DNA of 64,000 nt from Aphidius gifuensis (lineage: Eukaryota; Arthropoda; Insecta; Hymenoptera; Braconidae), in NCBI RefSeq assembly GCF_014905175.1, contig NC_057789.1, forward strand, positions 25,044,555 through 25,108,554, read 5' to 3'. The notes below the pieces were generated by a model, which worked only from the letters and a program-made list of their open reading frames with translations, had not been told where the DNA came from and searched no databases. Made by a program: the position numbers and the translations under genes. Positions within the stretch are counted from its first letter, which is position 1. Every line of letters starts with the position of its first letter. Positions 25,601 to 38,860 of the stretch are shown here, piece by piece.

Positions 25601-27174
25601 CTCAAAAGTAATGACTTCTACCTTGGTGATTTTTTTTGGATCTGGTGTTCCGGTCTCGAGAACTTCAACTTTTTGATAAACATTTGGTGTTGTAAGCCAG
25701 AGTTTTCTGTCATTTCCTTTGCGTCCACTTTTTAATATTCTGTAGTTATAAAAAATAAGATACAAATAATATAAAAACAATTACATCAATTAATATAATA
25801 TTATATAAAAATATTTAAGGAAATAAACTTACGCTTCTCTGTATAATTCAATATCAGCAAGTGAATAACCAAGTGATGATACAGTTGGTGGTATTTCAAC
25901 ATCATTTTTAGCTCTTGGTGGTTCACTTTTAACAAGTTTATTTCTATATGAATAACCAGTACGAAAACCAGCATTATCAAGCATTCTCATAAGTGCCTCA
26001 AATTCAGTACCACCAATACGCCAACGTTTTTCTAATTTTTTAGCTAATGCTGGTGGTTCAGTAACAATACATGCTGGTGGTGCTGGTGATTTACGTGATG
26101 CATCATATATTATTTTTTTATTTTCATCATTAATAAGTGTTAAATTATCAATACCCATTGGCATTAATTTAAGTTGTGTTTCACATGCTAATACAGTATT
26201 ATAAACATTATAAAATGCTTCTTCAACTGTTTCACCACAACATAATGCACCACGATTTGTTAATAACATAACTTTATTTATTGGACCTAAATTACGTGTT
26301 ATTTTTTCACGTTCTTCAGGCTCAATAGCATCACCAATAAATTGATGATGTGTTGATACATCACCAATAACAATACTTTCATTACCAATTACCAATTTAA
26401 GGAAGACACTGCTGTTGGTGTTGTTATGTGAATAATACATGTTATATCTGGACGTGCAGCATGTATTGTTGAATGCAACTGAAATTCACTCAAATGTATA
26501 CCAAAATTTGTTGTTCCTTGATCAACAACTTCACCTTGCATATTAACTTTAACAAGACTTGATGCTGTTATTTCATGATACAAAAGACCATATGGATTTA
26601 CCAAAAAATGTTCTTGATCTTGATTTAAACGTGCTGATATTTGTCCACCAACACCCTGTGTCCATCCATAAAGATCAAGTAATCTAAATACTGATGCTAA
26701 TTTACAACGTAATTGTTTTTCACCAGGTAAATAACCAGTAACATCACCACCTCTAATATCATTAATAGGCACCACACAATTTGAATTTTTAAATACATTT
26801 GAATTAAAACGTGCTCCTTGTGCACCCATCATATCTGATATTTGTTGTAATAAACCAACAGAACCACCACCATCTCTGTGAGCTTCAAGAATACGCTCTA
26901 ATTCAGCCATAAATGTTTTTGAACTCATCATTTCTAAGACTCTCTTCCTTCTATCCATTTCACGCATATCCTAAAAATTAAATAGCACACACACACATTT
27001 ATTATTAACCAATACAACAATTTTATTAATCGATATTTAATTATTTTTTTTTTTCATAATACTAACCGCATCAATATCAGCTGGTCTCATTTTACTTTTT
27101 TCTTCTTCTGTTAGACCGTCCATCACACCATTTGTATGAGGCTCAGTGAGTTCTTGTTGGCTTGTGTCTGCCAT
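15785..27174 (-). CDS. hts: adducin / hu-li tai shao (alternative 3' ends; head exon appears frameshifted)
   Basis: Adducin caps actin filaments and recruits spectrin at the membrane skeleton. Coding exons (minus): 27067-27174 (start MADTSQQELTEP), 25833-26970 (aldolase-like head), 25622-25739, 23406-23519, 23244-23336, 22821-23157, 22660-22731, 22288-22434, 21994-22068. From there the phase-1 donor can join either 16579-16646 plus 15785-15898 (MARCKS-like tail ending EKKKPIEA) or the 17434-21572 exon. Signatures include GDVTGYLPGEKQLRCKLASV, GWTQGVGGQISAR, HEITASSLVKVNMQG, KITK|WVSDGSPTHSSTPVK and YAKNPFDAITDQDIDQYKK. The head exon breaks frame near 26390: about ten bases present in the duplicate at 61.7 kb (the CGLLP-coding segment) are missing, and its length has the wrong remainder for the flanking phases. 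This may be real or an assembly error. Long 5' introns probably extend to about 38.6 kb. Confidence 0.93.
17434..21572 (-). CDS. hts: hts alternative giant 3' exon coding ~1,380 acidic, Asn/Ser-rich residues
   Basis: A single open frame of 4,139 bases. It has an acceptor (tttacag) at its 5' edge and remains open upstream of the first ATG (DDYYNNEMSSMDN), so it is an exon rather than a separate gene. It begins with two bases that complete the codon left by the donor after 21994, in frame with adducin. The protein is Asp/Glu/Asn/Ser-rich and apparently disordered, with internal duplications: SNENNDQLMMKTIKIEE occurs twice in tandem near residues 300-350, and DSLEPIPE / HSLEPIIE near 1140-1170. 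Near the C-terminus two CxxC pairs (CSNCKKL and CSSCTMI) and an earlier CGRENCSGC suggest small metal-binding sites. By position it corresponds to the ovarian ring-canal (HtsRC) exon of Drosophila hts; sequence homology is not established here. Confidence 0.8.
24205..24228 (-). CDS. hts: candidate 24-nt cassette microexon of hts (WVDQGQDE)
   Basis: Between exons 25622-25739 and 23406-23519 lies a 24-base, phase 0-0 segment flanked by acatag and gtaatc. It encodes WVDQGQDE and starts with the same Trp-Val as the next constitutive exon (WVSDGSP). Inclusion would insert eight residues at the neck junction after KITK. The exact phase fit and splice sites support it; expression is not shown. Confidence 0.5.
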
Positions 27175-30100
27175 TATTATTGTGCCTCCTTCTTTTAACA
27201 AAATCTGTAAATATAAAATCACATTATTATTATCATCATTTTAATTACAAAAAAAAAAAAGAAATAGTATATAATAAATTCAACGTTTTTATTATCCTGA
27301 ATAAAATCAACATAGTTTTTTAAATTGTCAAGTATACAACTATGAAAATAATTAACACACAATGTCACATGTAACATATTATTCATTTATTTATTTCTTT
27401 ACAATTTTTGTTGTATATATACATCAAGTGATGATGAATAAACAGGTGGTGGTATCATGACAGATGACAACATCTTATGAAACTTTTCACAATAATGTTG
27501 ACTGATAAGGGGAAGTCTGCTTGTTAATACTGACATACTCTTGTTAGTATTACATCGTTATGTAACATTTTAATTTTGTCAAATGATTATCAACTAGTAT
27601 ATGACTTTATTTTTTTATTATCATCTCCAAAGAGATATGTAAAAATATTTAAACTGCCTGACAAAATGGACCATCAATAATTACATAAAACTAAAATTTA
27701 ACTAATTTTTTAATAATCAATCAATAACAACAATTTTTAAATGTCTCTTATGTTTTTTTTAGTGTTGAAAAAAATTGAGCAATTATTGTACCGACATAAA
27801 AAAAATGATGACCTTTGTCACAAGAAAAATAAAAATTAAATGACGTCATGTGTTCGTAATTTGTTAAAATGATTCTGATGATGATGATGAAAAATATATT
27901 CATCAAAAATATTCAACTGTAATATTAAATTTTACTATTGACCTTTTGAATATATATTTTTTAAATTTAATGCTTTTATTTTTAATAGATCATCAATGTA
28001 TATTTTATAATTTTTTTTTCAAATAAATATGTAATATGAGGTAACTGTTGAGAGGGGTTCATACTTCTTGGTTTAATACGTAAATGGGGCATTTTATTTG
28101 TCGACGTGGTTGAGCTAATAATAAACTGCCGGTTACGCGACAAAGAGGATGCCACGCCTTAGGCTCCAATCGCTCCAGTCTTTACAATAATTTTTCATTT
28201 ATTTATATATTTTTTTTTTTTTGATAAATCATTTACATGATTATCAATTATTTAATTTTCAAATAGTTGGGAGAGGTTTTTCTCTGTTTTTAAAAATAAT
28301 ATTTAAGCTGTTTTATTGACAATTTAATTTATTACTAGGAGGTTTCTATGATCATGTTGCAAAGATTCTATATTTAGATTTTTGATACGTAACTATTAAT
28401 CAGTTGGCTGCTGGAAATTGTTAGAAATTCTTGAGTTTATCTCTATTTGTATACAAACTTAAATTTATATTTTTCGTTGATAAAAATTAATGATATTTTA
28501 TACAAAGAATTTTATTGATCAATTTAATTACTAATTAAAAATTTTTTATTACAAAAATATTAATTTTATTTTGATAAATAAATGATAAAAAATTATTTTT
28601 ATGATATTTTTAGGCTTTAAAATTTAGATATTTTAATAAATTAAAAATTAATTTTATATAATTATTAATTAGTTAATTAATAACAGCTATTTTTGTATTT
28701 GAAATAATTTTTTTTTGATATTTAAACTCTTATTTTCCCACAAATAAAGCCAAAAATATAAAAAAAAAATTTGATTAATGTTTTTTTTTTCAAGTTCAAT
28801 TAGTACTCGAGACAATAACAATTAGAATGCATTTCCTGTCTGTTATAAATATACGTCTAATTTATAAATTCTTGTTATTTTTTTTGAAATATAACAATTA
28901 TAATAGACAGATGAAAATTAATAGAAAATTATTGTTGAACGTAATAATTAAAAGACAATTTTCTCGTTGTCTTAATTACTACAAAAAAATGATAAAAAAT
29001 TGCAATAAATAATTGTAAATATTATGAAATACAAATTACTAAATAAAAAATTAAATAAACAATTAAAAAAATATATTTTAAGCAATAAAAAATTGAAAAG
29101 AAAACTAAATTAATCTCAAGCGAAAAAAAAAAAAGCATTATGTTATTCAAATTTTCCTCAATTGTCCACTCAAAATGCCTCTCCCGAAAAACAAGTACAC
29201 TCCTTTGTTTAATCAGACTAGTAAAAGCAAGCTGTTATTATTATCATCATCAACAACATATATATTTTCAACGAGGGTTGTTGAAGCCAGACCGACGCCT
29301 TCGCGTTTCCAGGAATACATGCACAACCAGAGGGTGGAATGGAATATTTCAAATTCATCAACTTTGAATATAACAAAAAAAAATAAAAAAAAAAAATAGG
29401 GTTGTTTTTGATATAACGATAACCTTTGTTTTATAAACAAAAAAAAAAAACACTTGTAAGAAAAAATAATAAAAGGGTTTCGATAGAAAAATGTTTTAGT
29501 CAAGTAATTTAATTCAGGGTTTTTTTTTTTTCTAATTGTTTTTTAGATAAAAAATTTAAATGATTGTTTAGTATTTTAAATTTTTTATTTGTTGATAAAT
29601 ATAGAGGGCGTATATTTGGTCTAGGTAAAATGATCCTGTTGGTTGAGCTAGCTGGTTACAATAGAAATAATATTGATCTGTTAGTTTGGTTACTAGGGAG
29701 AGTTTTTTTTATGACCTCAAAAATAGACTTGACACAATCGACACATTGACCAAAATTTTAATTTTATATAATATATCTAACTTTAAAAGTATAATTTTAA
29801 TTATAATAAATTATTTTAAATCAGACGAACACAGAGAAATTTAAATTGTCATGGGTATTAAGTCAAATTTACTCGTCTCAAAAATCGACCTACGAGTATA
29901 TTTGTTGGCTTGAAGTAAGTGAAAGGCTGATGCTCGATTAGTACAGCAGCCTACTTTACAAGTCTGCAACTTTAAGATGATAAAAATATATATATATAGA
30001 TATACTAAAAGTATTACACCACAAAAATAAAAAAAATAAAATGAAAGACTCGTTTTTATTTTACTTCTCAATGTCTTTGTTGTTTTACTTCTTCTCTTCT

Positions 30101-30779
30101 CATCTTCATCATCATCATCATCATCAACATCCAGTGGTTTTTTTTTTTTATTTTTAAATTTATATATTTCTACTTTTTATCTTTGAGAATGACTCAGCTT
30201 TGGAAGATAACTCTAACGTCTAGTCTGATCTGTCCAGTCTTGCTTGATACACCCACAATTTTTCATCTCAAGTTTTTTTTTTTCTTTATAATATATTTAA
30301 ATATGAAAAAATTTTACGAAATAACTTTTAGTTGTTTTTTTTATTTCTTCAGGGCTATTAATTATCTTTTTTTTTTTTATTTTTTAGATACATCAATAAA
30401 ATATACTTGATTTTATTATTTTTGCAAAGAAATATTGCGATGAAAAAAGAAATTTTTTTTTTGAAGTTTAATTTTGTTTTTTTTTTTTTGTTGCACTTGT
30501 TAAAGTAATTAGCAAAATTTTTTTAATTTAATTAATAGTTTTACAAGTTGCTTTTACTTTAACTGTTTCAAGAAAGTTATCAAGTGGTTGATTAATTAAC
30601 ATTGTATTTATAAATTACAAATTAAAAGAAAAAAAAAGGTAATAATTTAAATTTTAAAAAATAAATAAATTCATATATACGCATTGATTGAAAGTAAATA
30701 AAGAGGTCAAATAAATCGAAGATTTTCCCACAACTTTGAGCAATTAAAGAGTGTATTTTTTTTTTTTTCTTATTGAGGG

Positions 30780-30787
30780 TATAAAAG
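30780..30787 (+). promoter_or_regulatory. candidate TATA box
   Basis: gggtataaaaggg lies about 27 bases before a tcag initiator-like site at 30805-30808 in otherwise AT-only surroundings. The G-flanked TATAAAAG and its spacing are promoter-like. No plus-strand gene follows that I can identify. Confidence 0.3.
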
Positions 30788-31344
30788 GGAGTTTATTTTG
30801 TGCTTCAGCTGTCTTCTAGAGCAACTTCATCGAATCGTGAAATAATAAAAATTAAATATATAAATAAACAAGTAAATAAACTATGCAAAAAAAATAGAAA
30901 AGTTATTTATCTAATTTTTATAAATTCAATAATGAATATAGTTTATTTAAATAATCTAAAAATATCATTAGAATTATTTTTAAAATATTAGAAAAATTTA
31001 AAAAAATATCAAAACATTTTTTAAAATATTAAAACAATTTTTAAACATGAAAAAAATTATCAAATAGTTTAAATAATATTAAAATAATATAACCCAGTGA
31101 TAATCGATGATTCAAGATTTTTATGAATCATAAAAAAAAAAGCGGATGAAGATGATTAACCTGAATTCTCAACATCCTGACTTTTACAAGTTATCAAAGA
31201 TTTAAAAAAATACAAAAGAATTATATTTCAACAATATTAAATTGTATAAAATAAATTATAAAAATAAAAAAATTAAATTTATAATAATCCTGAGGATTTA
31301 TTATTATTATTATTTAATTATTTTGATGTATACGTGATGGATAC

Positions 31345-31423
31345 CTGGCGACGTATTGCCGGGACTTTTGTATTGATCGGTCGAAACGTCGTGGTGCGTC
31401 GGGACGTCTGCGACCGGAACCGA
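31345..31423 (-). other. candidate noncoding exon of hts
   Basis: A 79-base GC-rich island on the minus strand is bounded by a good acceptor (ttattattag) and donor (cag then gtatcc). It contrasts strongly with its AT-rich surroundings and contains no ATG. Its location in the long upstream region fits a 5' UTR exon of hts. Confidence 0.35.
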
Positions 31424-34400
31424 CTAATAATAAATTAAACCAAAAATATATATAAAAAAAAATAAAGTAAAACCTAAAGCTACATTAACATATTAACAGT
31501 GTGATGATAATGAAAGTAAGAGTAATAAAAAAAATAGAAATAAAAATGTTCCTTTCACCGGGAGAGACATATATATTTTACATTCTCCTCTTCATCATCA
31601 TCACCATCATTTATTAATCAGTTATAAAATCTAAAACACGTTGAATCATATGTAGAATTTCATTCAACAAACAATGCTAATGTTAAAAAAAAATTTATTG
31701 TATTTTTTTTAAGAGAGATTTTTTTTTATGTTACATGAAATTTGAAAGTCAATTAATGCAAATGAGAGTTTTCACTTAAATGAAAACACTATTAAATTGT
31801 TATTATTATAAATTAACATTTTAATAAATTATTACTCATCAAAAAAATATATTTTACAATACTGTGCTATTTTTTAAAAATAATTTTAATCAAAAGTCAA
31901 CTGGGTGATGATAAAAAAATATAAAAACAAAAGAAAAAAAAAAAGGGTCATTATAATTAATGGTTGGATGGAGTTCAAAGGTTCATTGACCTTTATATAA
32001 AAAAAAAAAAAAAAAGTCTTTTCAGCACTACTATAAACCAGCAGTCTTCTTATAATATCCCTCTTTTTGGGGATTTATTTTGAGAACTAAATGGAGTTGC
32101 TTGAAATGCTTGTAATGCAATGAAAAAAAAAAAAGTTTTTAGAACAAAATAAAATTATTTTTGACTATAATAAATATTTAAAAAATTATGTAGGAAATTT
32201 TTTTAGTTTTAAAACACAACATGCAAAGGTATGTCAACGGAAATCGGAAGTATGCTTAATAATTGCAGACAGGCGACATCATTTATCACTTCCGGTTGGC
32301 CAAAAAAAAAAAAATTATAATAACGAAAATCCCATTAAATTAATTATATAATTTTTCTATTTATTTATAATTTTAATATAAAAAAATATATGATATTATT
32401 ATTCAAACAATGATGATAATTGTGAAAAAAAAAATTATTTTTTTCAACTTGAAACTTGACCTCTCATTGCGGAAGCGCAAATAGCAAATCAAGCGAAGCG
32501 TAAAACCTTTCTCACAAACAGCTGCATAATTTTTTTTTTTTTTACAATAAATTTTATAATTTAATGTATATTATCATCAACATAATACAGATATTTTTAG
32601 TAAAAATAAAAAATGATATACAATATTTTCAATCAACTAGAATTTTTATAAATTGTTTTTTTTTTTTCGTTAAATTTCATGTATTTGTGGTTTCATTTTG
32701 TAATTTTTTTTTGCAGATGAATTAACTGTTAAAAAACACGTGCAAAATCACGCACATGTCGGTTTAAATATATATAAATAAAAGCTGACTGTCAATTGTA
32801 CTCTGCTTGTGATAAAAACGAACAAAAAAAAAATTTTTTAAAGAAAAAAAATCTCGTCATATCGAGCACAAATGATTACGTGGAAACGAGTCTGTGTTTA
32901 TTCGTCTAGACAATCTAATCGATCGTCACGAAACAATTTAATTTTTTTATTATTTATTATTCTCGATTTGTGTTAATGTATTGTCGTTAATTATTTTTAA
33001 ATTATTTTTAATTTAAAAATAAAATGAGTTTTAAAACAACGAGGAGTTTGATGATTTATTTTTATTATTTTTTTGTAGTCTTGAAAGTTTTGATGGATGT
33101 TTAATAAAAATAAATAAAAATATATTCAAACGGTCATCTTGGAGACACAATGTATATATCAGGTTGTGCAACGGTACTTGTGTCGTTAAAAAAATCTCTT
33201 ATCCAAGAAAATGATCGCTTCGAAAAAAAAAAAAAAATAAATGAAACCGTTTGTTTCTGGTGTGTGGTCTAGGTTTTTTTTTTTACTTGCAAATTAATGA
33301 TTTTTAATCTTATAAATAAATTCAATATATCGTAATTTTTTAATTGGAATTAATGATCAAAGCAACCCTTCACTTGATGATGAGTTGGATAGAAAAAAAA
33401 GGGTGATAAAAATAGAAAATATAAATTATTTTTTCGATCAATATTTCGATTGGTTTCAAGTTTGTTTTAAATTACAAAAAAAAAAAATCATCTAGTTACT
33501 CTAAAATTTGTTTTTTTGTGTTTTAAAAATATTACTTTAATTTATTTTTATTTTGTTTAGTTTAGCTTGTCAATAATATTTTATGAAATTGATGTTGGGC
33601 CTTGGTGTGACAATAAAAAATGCCAGTAAATAATGATAAATTTTAAAAAAAATTTTAGAGATAAAATTGTGAAAAGATTAACGTCTTTATCAGTATAAAA
33701 TAAATAACGATTAAATTTCCGATTCATTTTTTGTTCCTCAATAAACTGCATGACGTATTTTCTCAATTTTAAATAATTAAAAAAATTTTAAACTCAATAA
33801 AACTTCTCAACAGAAAAAAAAAAATGACTCACTAAATTTTTAATATTTAACGATGGCTATATTTTGAAAGAAAAAAAATTTAATATTAATTTTTTAAATA
33901 CATTATTTATTCATTGATGAAATATCTCATGTTAAATGACGAACAAAAAAATTCAATAATTTTATACATATGAGTCATAATATTTGTGCAATAATTTAAA
34001 ATTCAGATAAAAAAAAATAAAAATAAAAACTCTCTACGTATGTGATGAATTTTTAAAAATTAATTTCTTCAACTTTCTCGATGTTAAAAAAAAAAAAAAA
34101 TAAATCATCATCTTCATCAGGAGGAGAAAAAAGTGAGTAATTTTTTTTTGTATTTTTTGTTTCTCAACTTGTCAAAGCTTGAAAATAGAATGAAAAAAAA
34201 AATAGGAAGCCCTGAAAGATTGCGTGACATTCGAAGCTCGGTTGGATTGTATTCTTAGCTTTACAGTACAATGACTCTTTACATTGACCAAAGTGATAAT
34301 AACATTGTTTATTTAATTAACAAAAAATATTTAAAAAAATAAAAAAAAGCAACAACGAAAGTAACAACTCTTTCAGCTCGAGAAAATTCATTTTCTTTTT

Positions 34401-37400
34401 TAAAAATCATCTATCATTGTTTATTGTTCAACTATAAATATAATTATTAATAAAATAATATAAATATAAATAATTATCATTATAAATTACTATTTCCGGT
34501 TGCAATTTTATATCAGACAATTTATTTACAAATAGATAATCAGGTCAAAGTTTTCTTGTATTTTTGTATCAACAACAATTAACTTGTTGCGAATTTCGAT
34601 TAAAAATTACATCTCAAGTTTTCTACAAATAAAATCATTATTTCATTTAAATCTTGAATGAAATTATATTCGAAATATTAATTATAATTTATTATTGTTT
34701 TTAGAATTTATAAAATCAGTCATTTCAATATTTTTTTATTGACTCGAAATTTCTTTAAATCATAAAAATCTCTCCCGAGAAATTAACTAAAATTAATTCA
34801 TTAAAAAAAAAAAATAATTATGTCATTAAATTATTAATAATAAGCGTAAAATTAAATTTCAATTTTAAACTCGTTATATTTTTTTAAAATATTTTTATTT
34901 GAAATAATAAACTGGATTATTGGACAATTTACCGGCAGTATTTAATTACACATTTTTTTCCAATACGCAATTTGATTCGTACAGATAAAATAATAATAAT
35001 AATTATTAAAATCGTGTTACAAAGTTGACAAGAAAAGAAACGATAACCTGATGAGAATAGTATTTTTATAATTATTTTTAAAAGTATTGTATTTTCATGT
35101 TTACCCTTATCGATCATGAGAGATATTTATTACACAAAAAAAAAAGAAAAATAATTCTGTAACCACTAACGAAACCACAGAGATATTTAAATCGAAAAAA
35201 ATAATAAAAAACATTTAAAATCATGTTAAATTAAATAATTCATCATGATGGAACTTTGAGGTCAACAAAAATATCTGAAAGATTTTTTTCGAATGAATGT
35301 TTCGATTTTATTGTCGAAATTTTTTGTAAATTATTAAATGATAATTGTCACGTTTGAATGATAAATGCTTTAAATACTGGGTCACGTTTTTACTTGTTAT
35401 ATTTATAGGCCACAAGCATGAAGCTATTATTAAATGAGTACAATGTTTTTTTTTTTTTATATTATTATTGATTAAAGTGGGTGGATTAAACTTGAAGACA
35501 ATTGATTATGACGCATGTCTAATGTAACACACAACATGACATCATATTATCATCAAATATTTTCATCAATTTCCCCTATTTTTTTTTTTATTGATATCTA
35601 GATTTTTATTACGAAAATAAATCAGCTAAAATTGAGTCAACTATGTTTAATAATTCCACGACAAATCTAGTCGAAATAAAAATCTATTTTTAAACTATTT
35701 ATGATTCTTCATTTTTAAAAACAATGCAAGTATAAATTACCATGAAATAAAATGTAACGGTCGTGTACCGTAACATTTAAAAACAAAACAACTTGAGGTT
35801 AATGCACCGAAAAATAAAAACAAAATATTTAATAACGTTGACTAAAAAAAAAAGTAACTTCTCATTCATTTTCATATTGAATAGAAAAAAAAAAAAGATG
35901 CACTTTGTTCGTATTCAATGATGACATCACACACATACAAAAAGAGATAACAAAAAAAAAATATATATCTTTTCAGTTTGTTTGTTTAACTATCTGTTGA
36001 CTATTAAAAAAAATTTTAATAATGAAAATTAAAAAGAGAAAAAATTATAAACAAATAAACAAGTGCATAATTATAAGCATCATATTGACGAAAATGATAA
36101 TACGTTTTTTGTCTTTAACATAGTTATAAAAAATTATTAAAAATATAAAAAAATTATATATTTAATGTGTATTTAATAATAAACAATTAGTAAATTTATT
36201 ATTATTTTTATTTTTAATATTTAGATAAATATTATGTGTTGAATAAAGTGATGGTAAATAAATGTACTGATGATGATGTCACGGTTTAAACATAGAGATT
36301 ATCCTACCCGGCGATAAAGCCTTGTCAAACAAGTATTTAAAAAATAAAAATATATTTGTGTTGCTTAAATAATTGTAGTATGTGTGTGTAAATTAATTTT
36401 TTTTTTTTTAATTTTAGCAAGAGATCAAATGTAAAACCTGTGTGTCGAAATTAACATTGGCCCAGATGAATGAAATTAAAAAATTTTTCGATAAAAATTT
36501 CTATCATGAATGAAAGTTGGTTTATTTTTTAACTAAAAAATAAAAAAAAACAATAGTTTATTTAATTTTTTATATACTCTAGAATTTAATTTACATTTCT
36601 AGGTATTTTTTTTTTTAAGTTAATAATATCTATGCAATAATTTTTGAGTAGTTTTATTAGTTGAAAATTTAGTTAAAAATATATACAACAAGGTCGAATT
36701 AAAAGAGTATTATTTAACATCTGCAACACGTGATTGTGTAAATAAAAAATATAAAAAAAAATATTAGAATAATAATAAGCTTACTGATTTTAAATTAATG
36801 AAAAAAAAATTATTTTTTTAAAACTATTTTTAAGTATTGAAACACACAAGTCACTTTATCACATTTTTTTTTCGAAAAAATTAATTTCTTTTAGAAAAAA
36901 TTAATTTATTTCGATTAAAAATTCACTAAAAATTCGAAAAAAAAATATCATTGTTATTATTTTAATAGAAATAAATAAATAATTTAATTTTTTAATAGTT
37001 TTTTTTTAAAAAAAAACACACCCGCTTGCTATGATATCGTAAAGTCGTTTGCCCTGTTTTCGAATTTCGATTGACTCATGGAGTCACGTTTTCGTGGTAG
37101 GAGAATATCATCCTTTCCCCTTCAAACAAAAATCCTCCTCGTAAATTTTTATTTATCTTATTTTTCCCCTTACAAAATTTCTTCAATGTATTATACTAAA
37201 TCATAAATATATTCTCTTTTATTTCAATAATAAATAATTTAATGATTTTTACTCAATTTTGTAAATCTGAATTTTTCAATTGCCAAATTATTTTTTTTTT
37301 ACACAAGTTTGTTTTGTTTAAAAAAAAGCATTTATAATAAATCAAGATAAATAAATTTGACATAATTGATATATTTAGATTTGTAAAAATATTTAAGATA

Positions 37401-38631
37401 TATTTTTTTTAATGATATATTGAAATTTGTATTTTTTTTTTAGTTTCTTGAATTAAGCACAGACACTGACATAATAACTCGTGTGGGTAGATTCGACCGT
37501 TAACTTTCAATGAGGAAGGGAATAAAATTATTAAAAAAATAAATAAATAAAAAAAAAGATGAAGCTTCATTCAACTGTGGGAGTTTACAATTAATTTAAA
37601 ATATTGCAAATAAAGTTTCACTTTTGTAAAGATGTGAAGGACATTTTTCAAATTGATTGATAAAAAAATGAAAAAAAAAATGATAAGATCAAGTTGTGTG
37701 TTTAAAATTAAAATAGCATGTTATAAATTCAACTAAATAAATAAAAAAAAAAATGACAATAGAGCTTGAAAATATAATACCACCTGTGAATTTTCAAACG
37801 ACACGTGTGTTTGTAATTTATTTATTTAAAATTAAATCTACAAATAAATAAATCTCAAACGAAACAACAAATAACTTGACCTATATATTGTTTAAAAAAA
37901 TTTCAAAATAAAAACTAAAAGCCATTTAATAATGTTTATTAAAACCATGAAAATTTAACGTTTTTAGTTTAAAAATAAATATAAATATTTCGATTGAATA
38001 GAAATAGAAATACACCATGTTTCTCCAAAGAAAAAAAAAAAGAAAAAAAAAATCAATATTACTTTCGTCTCAAGTTAAAATTACTCGAAAGTAAAAAAAA
38101 AAAAAAAAAAAAACAAACTGCAAAATAAATCAACCAATTTCTATTATAATAATTAATAAATAAAAATAAAAAAAAATAAAAAACATGACCTCCAAAATGA
38201 AACAAACCCCAGGGCCGTAAAATGGCGGAAACTCGATAGAAAAAAATCGAAAAAAAAAGACATCTTTAAAATAAAAAAAAAAAAAAAGAAACTAATATCA
38301 AAAGATAATAAAAAATATGATAAATAAATAATAAAAATAATAAATAAATCAAGATAAATAAATATATCTATTTTTTGTAATTTTAAAATGGGGTTATTGA
38401 GAGTCGGTGACACACCCCTCTGCCCAACGTCACTCAATCCAACCCAGGACCTTGTGGTGCCTTGTAGATTATATTTTTTTTTTTTTAAATAATAAATTTT
38501 ATCCATATATTTTTTCATGTATTAAAACAAACGCCATACATGTTGCACATAATTTCGACCGTAAAAATGACAAATAAAAACAAATAATTGTTGTTTGATT
38601 TATTATTTATTAAAAATAATTGATAACTCAC

Positions 38632-38860
38632 CTGTCAAGAGACACCCCGGTTAATATATTTGATATATTTATATATATTTCCAAACTTTGTATTATAAAA
38701 AAAAAAAAAAAACACGCAAGTGAAACAACACACACTCGCGGCACACCGAACACCGTTTGACTGTCGACAGCGTAAGCCCCCGATTGGACCGATTGTATGT
38801 AGTAGCACGGTTGTTCCGTTTGACGATCACTCTCCCCTCAATTTGCCGCAAATTCTAAAA
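38632..38860 (-). promoter_or_regulatory. candidate hts promoter and first noncoding exon
   Basis: Read on the minus strand, a donor gacag|gtgagt ends at 38632. Upstream is a GC-richer stretch with a ccaat box (within cggtccaatcgg) around 38783-38795 and several cg dinucleotides, which is rare in this window. This fits a transcription start for the minus-strand hts gene. Exact start not determined. Confidence 0.35.

Noticed and set aside
29140..29503. Overlapping ORFs on both strands near 29.2-29.5 kb
   Set aside because: Open on both strands by chance. The GC-richer piece at 29280-29340 has no convincing exon borders.
38153..38518. 121-residue minus-strand ORF
   Set aside because: Phe/Lys/Ile-rich translation of AT-rich DNA, with no splice context or recognisable motif.
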